The notes: generated from the letters alone by a model not told the origin. A stretch of DNA of 64,000 bases from Nitratireductor aquimarinus (GCF_017255295.1 NZ_JAFKDE010000007.1:1-64000), one strand, 5' to 3'; shown: positions 18,675-30,900, counted from the stretch's first letter. Numbers and translations are program-made.

Positions 18675-18995
18675 TCAGCAGTCGCCGCTGCGTCGTCCAT
18701 CCTGATGGATGATGCATGTGGCGTTGCGCGAGGGCTGCAAAACACTGCGCCGGATCGTGTAACTGCGGTCCTGCCGCTTCGTGGAAGACGTGGTGATGGG
18801 GTCGATCCCGAACGGCGCGCCAACCTGCGCGATCTTGGAGCGGGTGCTTTTTTCAACAACCGGCGTCAGAAACAGCGCGAGCGCGACAGCTGCGGTTCCA
18901 AAAAGCAGGGCGATCCTGAGCGCCCCGATGCCCACATTGCCGGCCCGCGTGGACCAGCCCGCGCGTTCCGTATCCCCAAATTCGCCAGAAACCAT
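18675..18995 (-). CDS. Small single-pass membrane protein, unknown
   Basis: A 106-residue protein with one clear transmembrane helix at about residues 27-47 (IALLFGTAAVALALFLTPVV), then a basic, Ser/Thr/Arg-rich tail with two cysteines near the end. GAGAGG six bases before ATG 18995 supports translation. It lies just upstream of the Flp pilin gene on the same strand (75 bases), so they may be co-transcribed. I do not recognise a family or a function. Confidence 0.7.
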   Translation of the reverse strand: MVSGEFGDTERAGWSTRAGNVGIGALRIALLFGTAAVALALFLTPVVEKSTRSKIAQVGAPFGIDPITTSSTKRQDRSYTIRRSVLQPSRNATCIIHQDGRRSGDC

Positions 18996-19122
18996 ACCAA
19001 CCTCTCGCCAGATGGTTAAACCCTGCCGCGAAAACGGCCCGTCCCCGCAATCAACTTGTCACTGTTGCGTAAACGAAGGATTAACTCTGTTCGAGCGGCC
19101 CGGCTTTGTGCCGACAGGCGCT

Positions 19123-19545
19123 TTACAGCAGGTCGATGAGGTGCGGGATAAGCGGCGCATCGGCCGGCGGCATGGGGTAATCGCGCATGTCGCGCGGGCG
19201 CACCCATTTGAGTTCCTGCCCTTCCTGCGGTCGCGGCGTGCCCCAGAAGCGGCGGCAGACATAGAGCGGCATCAGCAGGTGAAAATCATCATAGGTGTGG
19301 CTGGCGAAAGTGAGCGGCGCAAGGCACGCCGTCTTCGTCTCGACGGCGATTTCCTCGACAAGCTCACGCACAATGGTGTTTTCCGGCGTCTCGCCGTTCT
19401 CCACCTTGCCCCCGGGAAACTCCCAGAGCCCCGCCAGCGCCTTGCCTTCGGGGCGTTTGGCGAGCAGCACCCGCCCATCCGCATCAACCAGCGCACAGGC
19501 TGCGACCAGCAGGATCGGCTTGGCCGGCTGGGAAAGATCGTTCAT
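19123..19545 (-). CDS. mutT: 8-oxo-dGTP diphosphatase MutT (Nudix)
   Basis: Cleans oxidised guanine nucleotides from the pool. It has 140 residues. The Nudix box runs from GGKVENGETPENTIVRELVEE, with all the catalytic glutamates, and the preceding RPEGKALAGLWEFPGG is typical of MutT. ATG 19545 overlaps the stop of the GNAT gene (ATGA). It is the last gene of the argJ-GNAT-mutT operon. Confidence 0.93.
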   Translation of the reverse strand: MNDLSQPAKPILLVAACALVDADGRVLLAKRPEGKALAGLWEFPGGKVENGETPENTIVRELVEEIAVETKTACLAPLTFASHTYDDFHLLMPLYVCRRFWGTPRPQEGQELKWVRPRDMRDYPMPPADAPLIPHLIDLL

Positions 19546-20345
19546 TCGGCGTGCTCCGTGCCGACCGCTTCCTGCGGCTGGCGGTAATGATAGGAATAGA
19601 TTTCGCGGAAGCCCATCGCCTTGTAGAGGCCTACGGCGACCTCGTTGTCGGCCTCCACCTGCAGCCAGGCCCGCTCCGCCCCGTGTGACTGGGCCCATTT
19701 GAGCGCAGACAGGAGAACACGGCGGCCATAGCCCTTGCCGCGCCATGAAGGGCGCGTCGCGATTTCAAAGAGCCCCGCCAGATCGCTGTCATGCACGCAG
19801 ATGGCGGTCGCCACCGGCTCTTCGCCCTCTTCGAGGACGAACAGGCCGGTTTCCGGGCGAATCGCGCCAATGACACGCGAAAGACCCGCACGGTGCAGTT
19901 CCTCATAGCCATGCACCTTGAGCGTGGCATTGACGAAGCGTCGCCGGTCCTTGAGCGGTATCTGGTCCATCGCCTCGGTCAGATCCGCCTCGCGCAAATC
20001 GAGCGCCATGACAAGCGAACGGCCAAGCGTCGACCAGCCCTGCTCGTCGAGATAGGTGGAGATTTCTGGCGCGGCGAGCGGCGACAGCCGGAAAGTGAGC
20101 GGCCGCCCATAGGCCTTGAACTGCTCGGCAGCGCGCGCGATGCGCTCTTCAAGGTTTCGATGATCGCCCGGATCAAGCGGATTGATGGAATTCAGGCGCT
20201 TTGCAGGGTGACCGGCGGTCAACCGCAGCACCCAGGTGCCGTCATAGGCCACCGTTTCGGCAGGCCAAGCGCGCAACCCCGCCGCCTCAAAGCGGCGGAT
20301 GATGGCGAAATCCTGTTTTACGTCCTGCCTCACTTGGCCTGGCAC
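19542..20345 (-). CDS. GNAT family N-acetyltransferase
   Basis: A 267-residue acetyltransferase. The C-terminal half has the GNAT core: acetyl-CoA binding motif A in RPSWRGKGYGRRVL and the late segment VGLYKAMGFREIYSYHYR. The N-terminal half is a second, degenerate GNAT-like unit. It sits 3 bases after argJ and overlaps mutT, an arrangement common in Rhizobiales. The substrate is unknown; despite its position, argJ already supplies the acetylation of the arginine pathway. Confidence 0.9.
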   Translation of the reverse strand: MPGQVRQDVKQDFAIIRRFEAAGLRAWPAETVAYDGTWVLRLTAGHPAKRLNSINPLDPGDHRNLEERIARAAEQFKAYGRPLTFRLSPLAAPEISTYLDEQGWSTLGRSLVMALDLREADLTEAMDQIPLKDRRRFVNATLKVHGYEELHRAGLSRVIGAIRPETGLFVLEEGEEPVATAICVHDSDLAGLFEIATRPSWRGKGYGRRVLLSALKWAQSHGAERAWLQVEADNEVAVGLYKAMGFREIYSYHYRQPQEAVGTEHAE

Positions 20346-20348
20346 ACC

Positions 20349-21590
20349 CTAGCTCCGGTAATCGCCATTGATGGCGACATATTCCTTGGTCAGGTCGCAG
20401 GTCCAAACCGTGGCCTTGCCGCGCCCGAGTCCGAGATCCACGCGCAGCGTGATCTCATCCTCCTTCATATAGGCGGAGGTTTCTTCTTCGGAATAGGCCG
20501 GATCGCGTTCCCCCTCATGGGCAACGCGAATATCGCCGAACCAGATCGACAGGAGATCGCGCTCGGCCGGCTCGCCCGCCTTGCCGACAGCCATGACGAC
20601 GCGGCCCCAGTTTGCGTCTTCGCCGGCAACCGCCGTCTTCACCAGCGGCGAATTGGCGATGGACATCGCAATCTTCTTTGCCGAACGGGAAGACTTTGCG
20701 CCCGTCACCGTGATTTCGAGCTGTTTGCGCGCGCCTTCGCCATCGCGGACGATCTGCAGCGCGAGGTTCTTGAGGATGCGGTTGAGCGCCCGGCGGAAGC
20801 CTGCGAGCCGGGGATCCTTCAGATCGTTGATCGGCGTGACACCGCGCTTTGCGGCAGCGCCCGTTGCAAACATCATCAGCGTGTCGCTGGTGGAGGTGTC
20901 GCTGTCGACCGTCACCGCGTTGAAGGTCTTGCCGGTTCCGCGCGACAGAAGATCCTGCAGAACGGGCGCGGCAATCGGCGCATCCGTCGCCACGAAGGAA
21001 AGCATGGTGGCCATGTCGGGCGCGATCATGCCTGCGCCCTTGGCAATGCCGTTGATGACCACATCATGTTCGCCAAGGCGCACGGTCGCCGTCGCCACCT
21101 TGGGATAGGTGTCGGTGGTCATGATGGCCCTGGCGGCCTCAAGCCAGCCGCCCGGCGCTGCCTTTGCGGCCATGCCTTCCAGAAAACCGGTAATGCGTTC
21201 CGCCGGCAGCGGCTCGCCGATCACACCGGTGGACGCCATGAAAACCGTGCTCTTGTCCGCCTTGACCGCAGCCGCGGCAGCTTCGCCCACGGCAGAAGTG
21301 GTCGCGCGTCCCTTCTTGCCGGTGAACGCGTTGGCGTTTCCGGAATTCACGACGAGAATGCGCGCCTCGCCGCCGGCCAGATTTTCGCGGCAGAGTTCCA
21401 CCGGAGCCGATGGGCACTTGGATTGGGTGAAAACGCCGGCAGCCGTGGTGCCCTCATCGAACACCATGGTCAGGAGATCGGTTCGCCCCTTGTATTTCAC
21501 ACCGGCTTCAGCGGTTGCGATGCGCACACCGTCAATGGCGGGCATATCGGGATAGGTCTTGGGAGCAAGAGGAGAGACTGCAACAGACAT
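20349..21590 (-). CDS. argJ: Bifunctional ornithine acetyltransferase/N-acetylglutamate synthase
   Basis: Transfers the acetyl group from N-acetylornithine to glutamate, recycling it in arginine synthesis; bifunctional members also use acetyl-CoA. It has 413 residues. The self-cleavage site is visible in [16 protein letters not shown], where the chain is cut before the catalytic Thr of the AT pair to yield alpha and beta subunits. First gene of an operon with a GNAT protein and mutT; a terminator at 21723-21760 shields it from the upstream parvulin gene. argH lies elsewhere in the window. Confidence 0.96.
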   Translation of the reverse strand: MSVAVSPLAPKTYPDMPAIDGVRIATAEAGVKYKGRTDLLTMVFDEGTTAAGVFTQSKCPSAPVELCRENLAGGEARILVVNSGNANAFTGKKGRATTSAVGEAAAAAVKADKSTVFMASTGVIGEPLPAERITGFLEGMAAKAAPGGWLEAARAIMTTDTYPKVATATVRLGEHDVVINGIAKGAGMIAPDMATMLSFVATDAPIAAPVLQDLLSRGTGKTFNAVTVDSDTSTSDTLMMFATGAAAKRGVTPINDLKDPRLAGFRRALNRILKNLALQIVRDGEGARKQLEITVTGAKSSRSAKKIAMSIANSPLVKTAVAGEDANWGRVVMAVGKAGEPAERDLLSIWFGDIRVAHEGERDPAYSEEETSAYMKEDEITLRVDLGLGRGKATVWTCDLTKEYVAINGDYRS

Positions 21591-21722
21591 GGGGCAAACT
21601 TACTCGGGTTGGAAGCTTTGGATTCCTGCCGGTCTGCCCGAGTTTTTTTTCCGACGCAAGCTGAAACAGCTCGGATACCCGGCGGCGCGTCAGCCGACCC
21701 ACAGTGCACACAGCACCGTCTG

Positions 21723-21760
21723 ACAAAACAAAAACGGCGGACGCCAGGCGCCCGCCGTTT
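21723..21760 (-). terminator. Rho-independent terminator after the parvulin gene
   Basis: On the minus strand, a stem made by 21752-21760 and 21732-21740 (9 bp, GC-rich, with inner pairing GCGCC/GGCGT) is followed by a T-rich run down to 21723. It sits 25 bases past the parvulin stop. Confidence 0.9.
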
Positions 21761-21784
21761 CCAATTGAACCTGCGCTTCAGCGC

Positions 21785-22702
21785 TTATTCGCTTTTGGTC
21801 TCTTCGCCTTCACCGGCTGCTTCAGCCCCGGAAGCGGCTTCTTCCTGCTGCTTCTCGGCTGCGTCGATGAATTCCTTGAGAGCCGGGTCCTTGACGTCGA
21901 CTTCAGCGGTGTCACGCAGCGCCGAAACCTGTTCGACATAGCGCTCACGCACCAGAAGGGAGCGTACGCGATCCTTCACGGCGTCGAATGCCGGCGGCTG
22001 CTTGGCGCGCTTGTCTTCAACCTTGATCACATGGAAACCGAACTGGGTTTCGACGGGCTCCTTGGAGAATTCGCCCGGATTGATGGCAAATGCAGCCTTT
22101 TCGAATTCGGGCACCATCTGGCCGGAAGCGAAATAGCCGAGGTCGCCGCCATTGGCTGCCGCACCGTCAGTGGATTTCTCCTTGGCGATCTCTTCAAAAT
22201 TGCCGCCCTCTTCGAGCTGCTTGATGATCGCTTCGGCTTCTTCTTTGGTCTTCACCAGAATGTGACGGGCGCGCACCTCGTTGACGGCAGGCGCATCAGC
22301 GATCTGCTTGTCGTAGCTGGCGCGGACATCTTCCTCGGTCACGGCGTCGTTGACGATCTTCTCGATGAAGGCCGCATGAAGCGCCTGATTGCGCAGGAAT
22401 GCCAGGCGCTTTTCAAAGGCTTCACCCTCGGCAAGGCCCTTTTCTTCGGCCTCGGAGGCCAGCAGGCGGATCTCGATCAGCGCCGAAAGAAGTGCTGCGC
22501 GGCGCTGCGGATCGGGCAGATTACCGAACTGCGCGCCATACTCCGCGCTGGCGATAGCCAAATCGCCCTCCGTGATCTCCATGCCATTCACAGTGGCGAC
22601 GACATCGGCATCGGCAGCATGAGCAGGCATGAAGCCTACAGCGGCCAGCGTCAGACCGGCCCCAACCTGAATGGCCAGGAAACGGCGAAACGATTTCAGC
22701 AT
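21785..22702 (-). CDS. Peptidylprolyl isomerase, parvulin type (SurA/PrsA-like)
   Basis: Periplasmic foldase of 305 residues. A signal peptide (about 1-29, ending PAHAA) precedes an N-terminal helical chaperone region and one PpiC/parvulin domain at about 135-230, with ARHILVKTKEEAEAI, GGDLGYFASGQMVPEFE and FGFHVIKVEDKR. The tail is Glu- and Ala-rich. One parvulin domain rather than two sets it apart from E. coli SurA. It is divergent from secA across a 243-base gap, a sensible pairing of export and folding. Confidence 0.93.
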   Translation of the reverse strand: MLKSFRRFLAIQVGAGLTLAAVGFMPAHAADADVVATVNGMEITEGDLAIASAEYGAQFGNLPDPQRRAALLSALIEIRLLASEAEEKGLAEGEAFEKRLAFLRNQALHAAFIEKIVNDAVTEEDVRASYDKQIADAPAVNEVRARHILVKTKEEAEAIIKQLEEGGNFEEIAKEKSTDGAAANGGDLGYFASGQMVPEFEKAAFAINPGEFSKEPVETQFGFHVIKVEDKRAKQPPAFDAVKDRVRSLLVRERYVEQVSALRDTAEVDVKDPALKEFIDAAEKQQEEAASGAEAAGEGEETKSE

Positions 22703-22789
22703 GAAACTCTCCGTTGGTGATTCCGTTTTAGCCCAAACCGCTTATCAATATGGCGGAATTTTGCGCAAGAGCGCATGTTTAACGCGGCG

Positions 22790-22818
22790 TTGACATCACT
22801 CTTGGCCCCTCTTATCTG
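22790..22818 (+). promoter_or_regulatory. Candidate secA promoter
   Basis: TTGACA at 22790-22795 and TATCTG at 22813-22818 are separated by 17 bases, close to the housekeeping sigma consensus. It points toward secA and would give a leader of about 120 bases. A second -10-like TATAAT lies near 22866 without a clear -35. Confidence 0.55.
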
Positions 22819-22824
22819 TCCTGA

Positions 22825-22854
22825 TGTCCTGCGTCCAGAACGCATTTCAGGACA
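22825..22854 (+). promoter_or_regulatory. Inverted repeat in the secA leader
   Basis: TGTCCTG at 22825-22831 pairs with CAGGACA at 22848-22854, with GCG/CGC able to pair inside; a further copy of TGTCCTG at 22817-22823 offers an alternative left arm. It lies at the likely secA transcript start, so it could be an operator or a leader structure. Confidence 0.35.
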
Positions 22855-22945
22855 CGAATTGTTATATAATTGCTCTCGCTCGGCGCGAGCAGGGTCTTTA
22901 CCCCGCTCTTGAATGCCGTCTGTCAGAAAGTGAAAGGACCACTGG

Positions 22946-25675
<2,730 letters not shown>

Positions 25676-25710
25676 GCAGTCCGGCGCGCGGCGTCTCTCA
25701 ACAGATAACG

Positions 25711-25739
25711 AAAAGGCCGGGTTTTCATCCGGCCTTTTT
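25711..25739 (+). terminator. Rho-independent terminator after secA
   Basis: AAAAGGCCGG at 25711-25720 and CCGGCCTTTT at 25729-25738 form a perfect 10-bp stem with an 8-nt loop and a T-run, 35 bases after the secA stop. Confidence 0.92.
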
Positions 25740-25839
25740 CTTTGCCGGAACAAAGAAGCGACCGCCCGGCCCGCCCTTTCTTTTTCTTAAGCAGTTTGCG
25801 CTAAACCGCAGGTCGAGTGACTTGAGAGGAGTGGGGCGG

Positions 25840-27252
25840 GTGCGCTTTTCAGCGACGGGGACCGGTGAACGCTTGCTGCCGGAGCAGCTGGCCGCGCGCG
25901 CGCGTCCCTGGCTTGCGAAGCTCGACACCCTCATTTCTGCACGCGATGCGCGTGGCGAGGCCGGTCGCAACGCACTGCTTGCCTTCGCGATCCGCATCGT
26001 CAACGCGGTCATCGCGTTTTTCAGCCAGGTCTTTCTGGCCCGCTGGATGGGCAGTTTCGAATACGGCATCTATGTGCTGGTCTGGGTGACGATGATCATC
26101 CTCGGCAACATTTCGTGCCTCGGCTTTCACACGGCGATCATCCGCTTCATTCCCGAATACCGCACCAAGGGTGCTTTTGCGGAGCTGCGCGGCGTCAACA
26201 TTGCCGGCCGGTTCTTCGTGCTGGGCACCTCGACACTGTTCATGCTCGCGGGTCTTGCGGGCCTGCGGTTTCTGGAACCCTATATCGAATCCTATTACGT
26301 GGTTCCGTTCTATCTGGGGCTCATCTGCCTGCCCATGCTGGCGCTGAGCGACCTTCTGCAGGGCGTCTCGCGGGCAAATGCATGGGTGGTCTGGGCCCTG
26401 CTTCCCGCCTATTTCATCCGCCCCATACTGATCCTGCTCTTCATGGCGGGAGCGGTTCTTTCCGGCTACGCGCCCGACGCAAAGACGGCCATCATCACGG
26501 CCATTCTGGCCACCTATGCCACCACGCTCCTGCAATTCGTCAGCATCACGACGCGGGTGAAGCGCAGCACGCCGCCCGGCAAACCCCGCTTCCTGATGAA
26601 GCACTGGGTCGGCATTTCGCTGCCGATCTTTCTGGTCGAGAGCTTCTATTTCCTGCTCACCAATGCCGATGTGCTGATGGTCGGTCGCTACATGACGCCC
26701 ACGGATGTGGCCATCTACTTCGCCACCGTGAAAACGCTGGCGCTGGTGCATTTCGTCTATTTCGCGGTGAAGGCCAGCGTTGCGCAGCGCTATTCGGCCT
26801 ACATGCATGGCGGCGACAGGGAAGGCCTTGCAGCCTTCGCGGCGGAGACGGTCACCTGGACCTTCTGGCCATCGCTCGCCATGGGCGTTGTCGTGCTCAT
26901 CATCGGCAGGCCCATGCTCATGCTGTTCGGCAGCGGCTTCACGGCCGGCTATCCGCTTCTCTTCCTTCTGGTTTCCTGCGTGGTCGCCCGCGCGGCCGTG
27001 GGGCCTGCGGAGAGCCTTCTCACCATGAGCGGCTACCAGAAAGTGTGCGCCGGCATCTACGCCATCACGCTCGGCATCAATATCGGGCTCAACATGGTTC
27101 TGATCCCGATCTACGGCCTGTGGGGCGCAGCCATCGCCACCGGGCTCGCCATTCTGTTCGAAGCAGCATCCCTCTCATTCACCGCCTGGCGGAAGCTTGG
27201 AATCCGCATGCTGGTGTTCCTCCCGCGCGCCAGAAAGGAGGCTTCCTCTTGA
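25840..27252 (+). CDS. Oligosaccharide flippase / polysaccharide export membrane protein
   Basis: A 470-residue multi-pass protein of the MATE/Wzx-like polysaccharide exporter superfamily, with about 12-14 hydrophobic helices and the family-like segment FLARWMGSFEYGIYV after helix 1. It probably flips a lipid-linked glycan. The start is GTG 25840 because AGGAG lies 8 bases upstream; GTG 25831 overlaps that site, and the frame is also open through secA in a shadow frame. Its stop (TGA 27250-27252) overlaps the TTG start of the next gene. No glycosyltransferases are nearby, so the glycan cannot be named. Confidence 0.85.
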   Translation: MRFSATGTGERLLPEQLAARARPWLAKLDTLISARDARGEAGRNALLAFAIRIVNAVIAFFSQVFLARWMGSFEYGIYVLVWVTMIILGNISCLGFHTAIIRFIPEYRTKGAFAELRGVNIAGRFFVLGTSTLFMLAGLAGLRFLEPYIESYYVVPFYLGLICLPMLALSDLLQGVSRANAWVVWALLPAYFIRPILILLFMAGAVLSGYAPDAKTAIITAILATYATTLLQFVSITTRVKRSTPPGKPRFLMKHWVGISLPIFLVESFYFLLTNADVLMVGRYMTPTDVAIYFATVKTLALVHFVYFAVKASVAQRYSAYMHGGDREGLAAFAAETVTWTFWPSLAMGVVVLIIGRPMLMLFGSGFTAGYPLLFLLVSCVVARAAVGPAESLLTMSGYQKVCAGIYAITLGINIGLNMVLIPIYGLWGAAIATGLAILFEAASLSFTAWRKLGIRMLVFLPRARKEASS

Positions 27253-28523
27253 GCATCCCCCCTCTCCTCGAAGAATCGAGCAGCGGCGCATCGGGCGCGG
27301 CAAGCGATCACCTGACCGATATCGCGCAGAAAACCGACACCAGACATCTGGCGCTGCTTGCAGCCGAGCAGAGCGAACGCAAGCTCGCCATCTATCCGGC
27401 GTCCGCCGGCTTCGAGCTGGTGGACGAGCTCGACTATCTGGCCGCGCGTTCCATCGAGACCAACATCTTCTTCAATCCGCGTTTTCTGGCGCCGGCCATG
27501 CCGCGCCTTGAAGACCGCGAAGTGCGGCTTGCGGTCATCCGCGACGGCACGGAGGAGCGGAGCCGCCTGCGGCTTCTCGTTCCCTTCACCATCGAGCGCC
27601 CGCTTCTGCCTTTCAGCGTTCCGGTTCTGCGCACCTGGTCGAACCCGTTTGGCCCTCTGGGCACGCCACTGGTCGACTATGACGATCCGGCCGGCGTGAT
27701 CGAGGATTTCTTCGCCATGCTGGCGCGGCCCCATCTCGACCACCCGAAAGTGTTCGTTCTGCCGGATGTGGGACTGGACGGCGCATTTGCGGCGATCCTG
27801 CGCACGGTGGTGGATGCGCGGAACCTGCCCTTCCAGATCACCAACCGCATCGAGCGCCCGACGCTGGAAAGCGCGCTTGATGGCGACACCTATCTGCGCG
27901 ATTCGCTGCGCGCCCATCACTATCGCGAGTTCCGCCGCCTCAAGCGCCGGCTGGGCGAAATGGGCAAGCTGGACTACAGGATCGCCCGCCACCCCGACGA
28001 AGTGCGCCACGGCATCGAAGCGTTTCTGACACTCGAGGCTTCGGGCTGGAAGGGCCGCGAACGCTCGGCCATGGCTATCGACCGCTACCGCGCCGCCTTC
28101 GCCCGCGAAGCCGTGCACCGGCTGTGCGAGCGCGACATGTGCCGCATTCACATGCTGACGCTCGATGACGCGGTGATCGCCTGCCTCATCGTGTTCATCG
28201 AAAACGGCACCGCCTATACGTGGAAGACGGCCTATGACGAGGGCTTCGCCGCCTATTCGCCCGGCACGCTTCTCATGATCGAGGTCACCAAGACGCATCT
28301 GGACGATCCCAACATCATCATGACGGATTCCTGCGCGGTGCCGGATCATCCCGTGATGAGCCGCCTGTGGAGCGAGCGGAGGCCGCTCGGCACCATGGTT
28401 GTGGGGCTCACGCCCGATTCGGACCGGCATGTCCGCAAGGCGGCGGCGCAGCTCAGCCTGACACGGCGTGTGCGAAACCGGCTCCGGATTGCCCGAAACC
28501 GCCTGCGCAGCGCGCTCGGGTAA
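27249..28523 (+). CDS. GNAT/CelD-like acyltransferase, TTG start
   Basis: A 424-residue protein of the GNAT-like (FemAB, CelD/BcsL) acyltransferase group seen in polysaccharide biosynthesis clusters. The conserved core includes HYREFRRLKRRLGEMGKL, FLTLEASGWKGR and a late GTAYTWKTAYDEGFAAYSPG. No ATG gives a full-length domain. TTG 27249 starts the frame with a perfect AGGAGG at 27236-27241, seven bases upstream, and overlaps the flippase stop as TTGA. Tight coupling suggests the two act on the same glycan, probably acylating it before or after export. Confidence 0.87.
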   Translation: MSIPPLLEESSSGASGAASDHLTDIAQKTDTRHLALLAAEQSERKLAIYPASAGFELVDELDYLAARSIETNIFFNPRFLAPAMPRLEDREVRLAVIRDGTEERSRLRLLVPFTIERPLLPFSVPVLRTWSNPFGPLGTPLVDYDDPAGVIEDFFAMLARPHLDHPKVFVLPDVGLDGAFAAILRTVVDARNLPFQITNRIERPTLESALDGDTYLRDSLRAHHYREFRRLKRRLGEMGKLDYRIARHPDEVRHGIEAFLTLEASGWKGRERSAMAIDRYRAAFAREAVHRLCERDMCRIHMLTLDDAVIACLIVFIENGTAYTWKTAYDEGFAAYSPGTLLMIEVTKTHLDDPNIIMTDSCAVPDHPVMSRLWSERRPLGTMVVGLTPDSDRHVRKAAAQLSLTRRVRNRLRIARNRLRSALG

Positions 28524-28613
28524 AGCTTCCACGTTCGGGAACAAACCCGGGCCGTCCGTCGTTCGCCTATAACGTGCAAGCCTGATATATTGGCGCAACA
28601 TCGGAGGCTGGCC

Positions 28614-30899
28614 ATGCGTTTGAAGACTTTCCGCCGCGACCATGTTTCGAAGCCCATCTTCAACTGGGCGCGAAAGATCATGCCGCCGATTTCGGAAACG
28701 GAACGCGAGGCGATCGACGCAGGCACGGTCTGGTGGGATGGCGAGCTGTTCACAGGCGATCCCGATTGGGAGCAGCTTGTGGCAATGCCGCCGGCGCGTC
28801 TTTCGGACGAGGAACAGGCCTTCATGGACGGGCCGGTGCGCGAACTCTGCGCCATGGTCGACGACTGGACGCTGAACTGGCGTGACCGCGATCTGTCGCC
28901 CGCCGTCTGGGACTTCATGCGCAGGAACAAATTCTTCGGCATGATCATCCCGAAGGAATTCGGCGGGCTCGGCTTTTCCAACACCGCGCATTCGGAAGTG
29001 GTGCGCACGCTCTCTTCCGCCAGCATCGTGGCGGGCGTCACGGTGATGGTGCCCAATTCGCTCGGCCCCGGCGAACTGCTCATGCATTTCGGCACAGAGG
29101 CGCAGCGCAAATACTGGCTGCCGCGGCTGGCCGACGGCCGCGAAGTGCCCTGTTTCGGCCTCACCTCGCCCCATGCGGGCTCCGACGCCGCCGCCATGAC
29201 CGACACGGGCGTGGTGGAATACGGCACGTGGAAGGGCAAGAAGGTGCTCGGCCTGCGTCTCAACTTCCACAAGCGCTACATCACGCTTGGCCCCATCGCC
29301 ACGGTGATGGGCCTCGCCTTCAAGATGCACGACCCGGAAAACCATCTTGGCCGGGGCGAGGATCTGGGCATCACCGTCGCGCTTTTGCCCACCGACACGA
29401 AGGGCGTGCGCCACGGCGACCGGCACATTCCGCAATACACTTTCTTCCAGAACGGACCGCTCTACGGCGAGGACGTGTTCGTGCCGCTCGATCACATTCT
29501 CGGTGGCGAGGAACAGATCGGCCAGGGCTGGACCATGCTGATGACGGCGCTCGCCGCCGGTCGCAGCATTTCGCTTCCCTCTCAGTCGGCCGCATCCGCC
29601 GCCATGTGTGCGCGCGCCACCGGGGCCTATGCGCGGGTGCGCACGCAGTTCAACGTGCCCATCGGCATGTTCGAGGGCATTCAGGAGCCGCTCGCCGAAC
29701 TGTGCGGCAACGCCTATCTGATCGATGCCGCGCGGCGCGTCACGCTGGCGGCGCTGGATGAAGGGCACAAGCCCTCGGTCGTCTCGGCAATCATGAAATA
29801 CCACGCCACCGAGCGCATGCGCCGCTCCGTGGAGCACGCCATGGACATTCATGGCGGCAAGGCCGTCATCGACGGGCCGAACAACTATATGGGCGCGATG
29901 TATCGCGCCGTTCCCGTCGGCATCACGGTCGAAGGCGCGAACATCCTCACCCGCAATCTGATGATCTACGGACAGGGTGCAATCCGCTCCCACCCCTATA
30001 TGCTGGAAGAGCTTCTGGCGCTTTCGAGCGACAACAGGGAAGAAGGGCTCGATCATTTCGACGACACGTTCTGGAAGCATGTCGGCCACGCCCTCAAGAC
30101 TGCGGGACGCGCATTCGTTCGCGGCTGGAGCGGCGGCTTCCTCGGGCCCGCGCCCGAAAGTGCGGCGATGCCGCATCACTGGAAGAAGCTGTCGCGCTAT
30201 TCAGCGGCCTTCGCCCTGCTCTCGGATTTCGCCCTGCTGACGCTTGGCGGCTCCCTCAAGCGCAGGGAGATGATCTCCGCGCGGCTGGGCGACATTCTGG
30301 CCGAACTCTACCTCCTCGGTGCAGTGCTCAAACGCTATGAGAGCGAGGGGCGGTTTGCCGAAGACAAGCCCGTCGTCGACTATCTGATGCTTGAGGGCGA
30401 AGCACGCCTCGGCGTTGCCTTCCGTGGCGTTCTGGACAATCTGCCGTCACGGCCCGCCGCCTGGCTGGTGCGCCTGATCGCCTTCCCCCTTGGCGTGCCC
30501 AAACCGGCGCCGTCCGACAGGCTTTCCTCGCAGCTTGCCGAAATCCTCATGAAACCGTCAGAGCAGCGGGACCGGCTGACGCCGGATCTCTATCTGGGTC
30601 AGGGGCATGACCATCATCCGCTGAAGGATCTGGAACGCGCCTTCCGGCTCGTTATCGACGCAGCGCCCATCGAGAAGAAGATGCGCGCCAGCAAGGTCAG
30701 CGATCCGCAGGAAGCACACGACATGGACCTCATCACCGATGGCGAGTTCACGCAGCTTCGCGAAGCGCAGGAGGCGGTCGCGCGGGTGATCGCGGTGGAT
30801 GCCTTTCCGATGGAAGACATCTCCGCCACCGCCGGCCAGCACAAAAAGAAGAAGCCTGCCGCGCGGCGAAAGACACCGCGGCGACAGGCTGCCGAATAG
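28614..30899 (+). CDS. fadE: Acyl-CoA dehydrogenase, FadE type
   Basis: FAD-dependent first step of fatty-acid beta-oxidation, passing electrons to ETF. It has 761 residues, near the long FadE family (about 760-815) and not the usual 380-residue enzymes. The acyl-CoA dehydrogenase core covers about 70-470 (GLTSPHAGSDAAAMTD, QFNVPIGMFEGIQEPLAE, MDIHGGKAVIDGP), followed by a FadE-specific helical C-terminal domain and a basic tail. ATG 28614 is chosen for the GGAGG five to ten bases upstream. It converges on hbd-etfBA, which supplies the next steps and the electron acceptor. Confidence 0.93.
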   Translation: MRLKTFRRDHVSKPIFNWARKIMPPISETEREAIDAGTVWWDGELFTGDPDWEQLVAMPPARLSDEEQAFMDGPVRELCAMVDDWTLNWRDRDLSPAVWDFMRRNKFFGMIIPKEFGGLGFSNTAHSEVVRTLSSASIVAGVTVMVPNSLGPGELLMHFGTEAQRKYWLPRLADGREVPCFGLTSPHAGSDAAAMTDTGVVEYGTWKGKKVLGLRLNFHKRYITLGPIATVMGLAFKMHDPENHLGRGEDLGITVALLPTDTKGVRHGDRHIPQYTFFQNGPLYGEDVFVPLDHILGGEEQIGQGWTMLMTALAAGRSISLPSQSAASAAMCARATGAYARVRTQFNVPIGMFEGIQEPLAELCGNAYLIDAARRVTLAALDEGHKPSVVSAIMKYHATERMRRSVEHAMDIHGGKAVIDGPNNYMGAMYRAVPVGITVEGANILTRNLMIYGQGAIRSHPYMLEELLALSSDNREEGLDHFDDTFWKHVGHALKTAGRAFVRGWSGGFLGPAPESAAMPHHWKKLSRYSAAFALLSDFALLTLGGSLKRREMISARLGDILAELYLLGAVLKRYESEGRFAEDKPVVDYLMLEGEARLGVAFRGVLDNLPSRPAAWLVRLIAFPLGVPKPAPSDRLSSQLAEILMKPSEQRDRLTPDLYLGQGHDHHPLKDLERAFRLVIDAAPIEKKMRASKVSDPQEAHDMDLITDGEFTQLREAQEAVARVIAVDAFPMEDISATAGQHKKKKPAARRKTPRRQAAE

Positions 30900-30900
30900 C

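Noticed and set aside
27111-30179. 1022-codon minus-strand frame opposite the acyltransferase and fadE
   Set aside because: Long only because of codon bias on the opposite strand; it crosses two real genes and has no domain.
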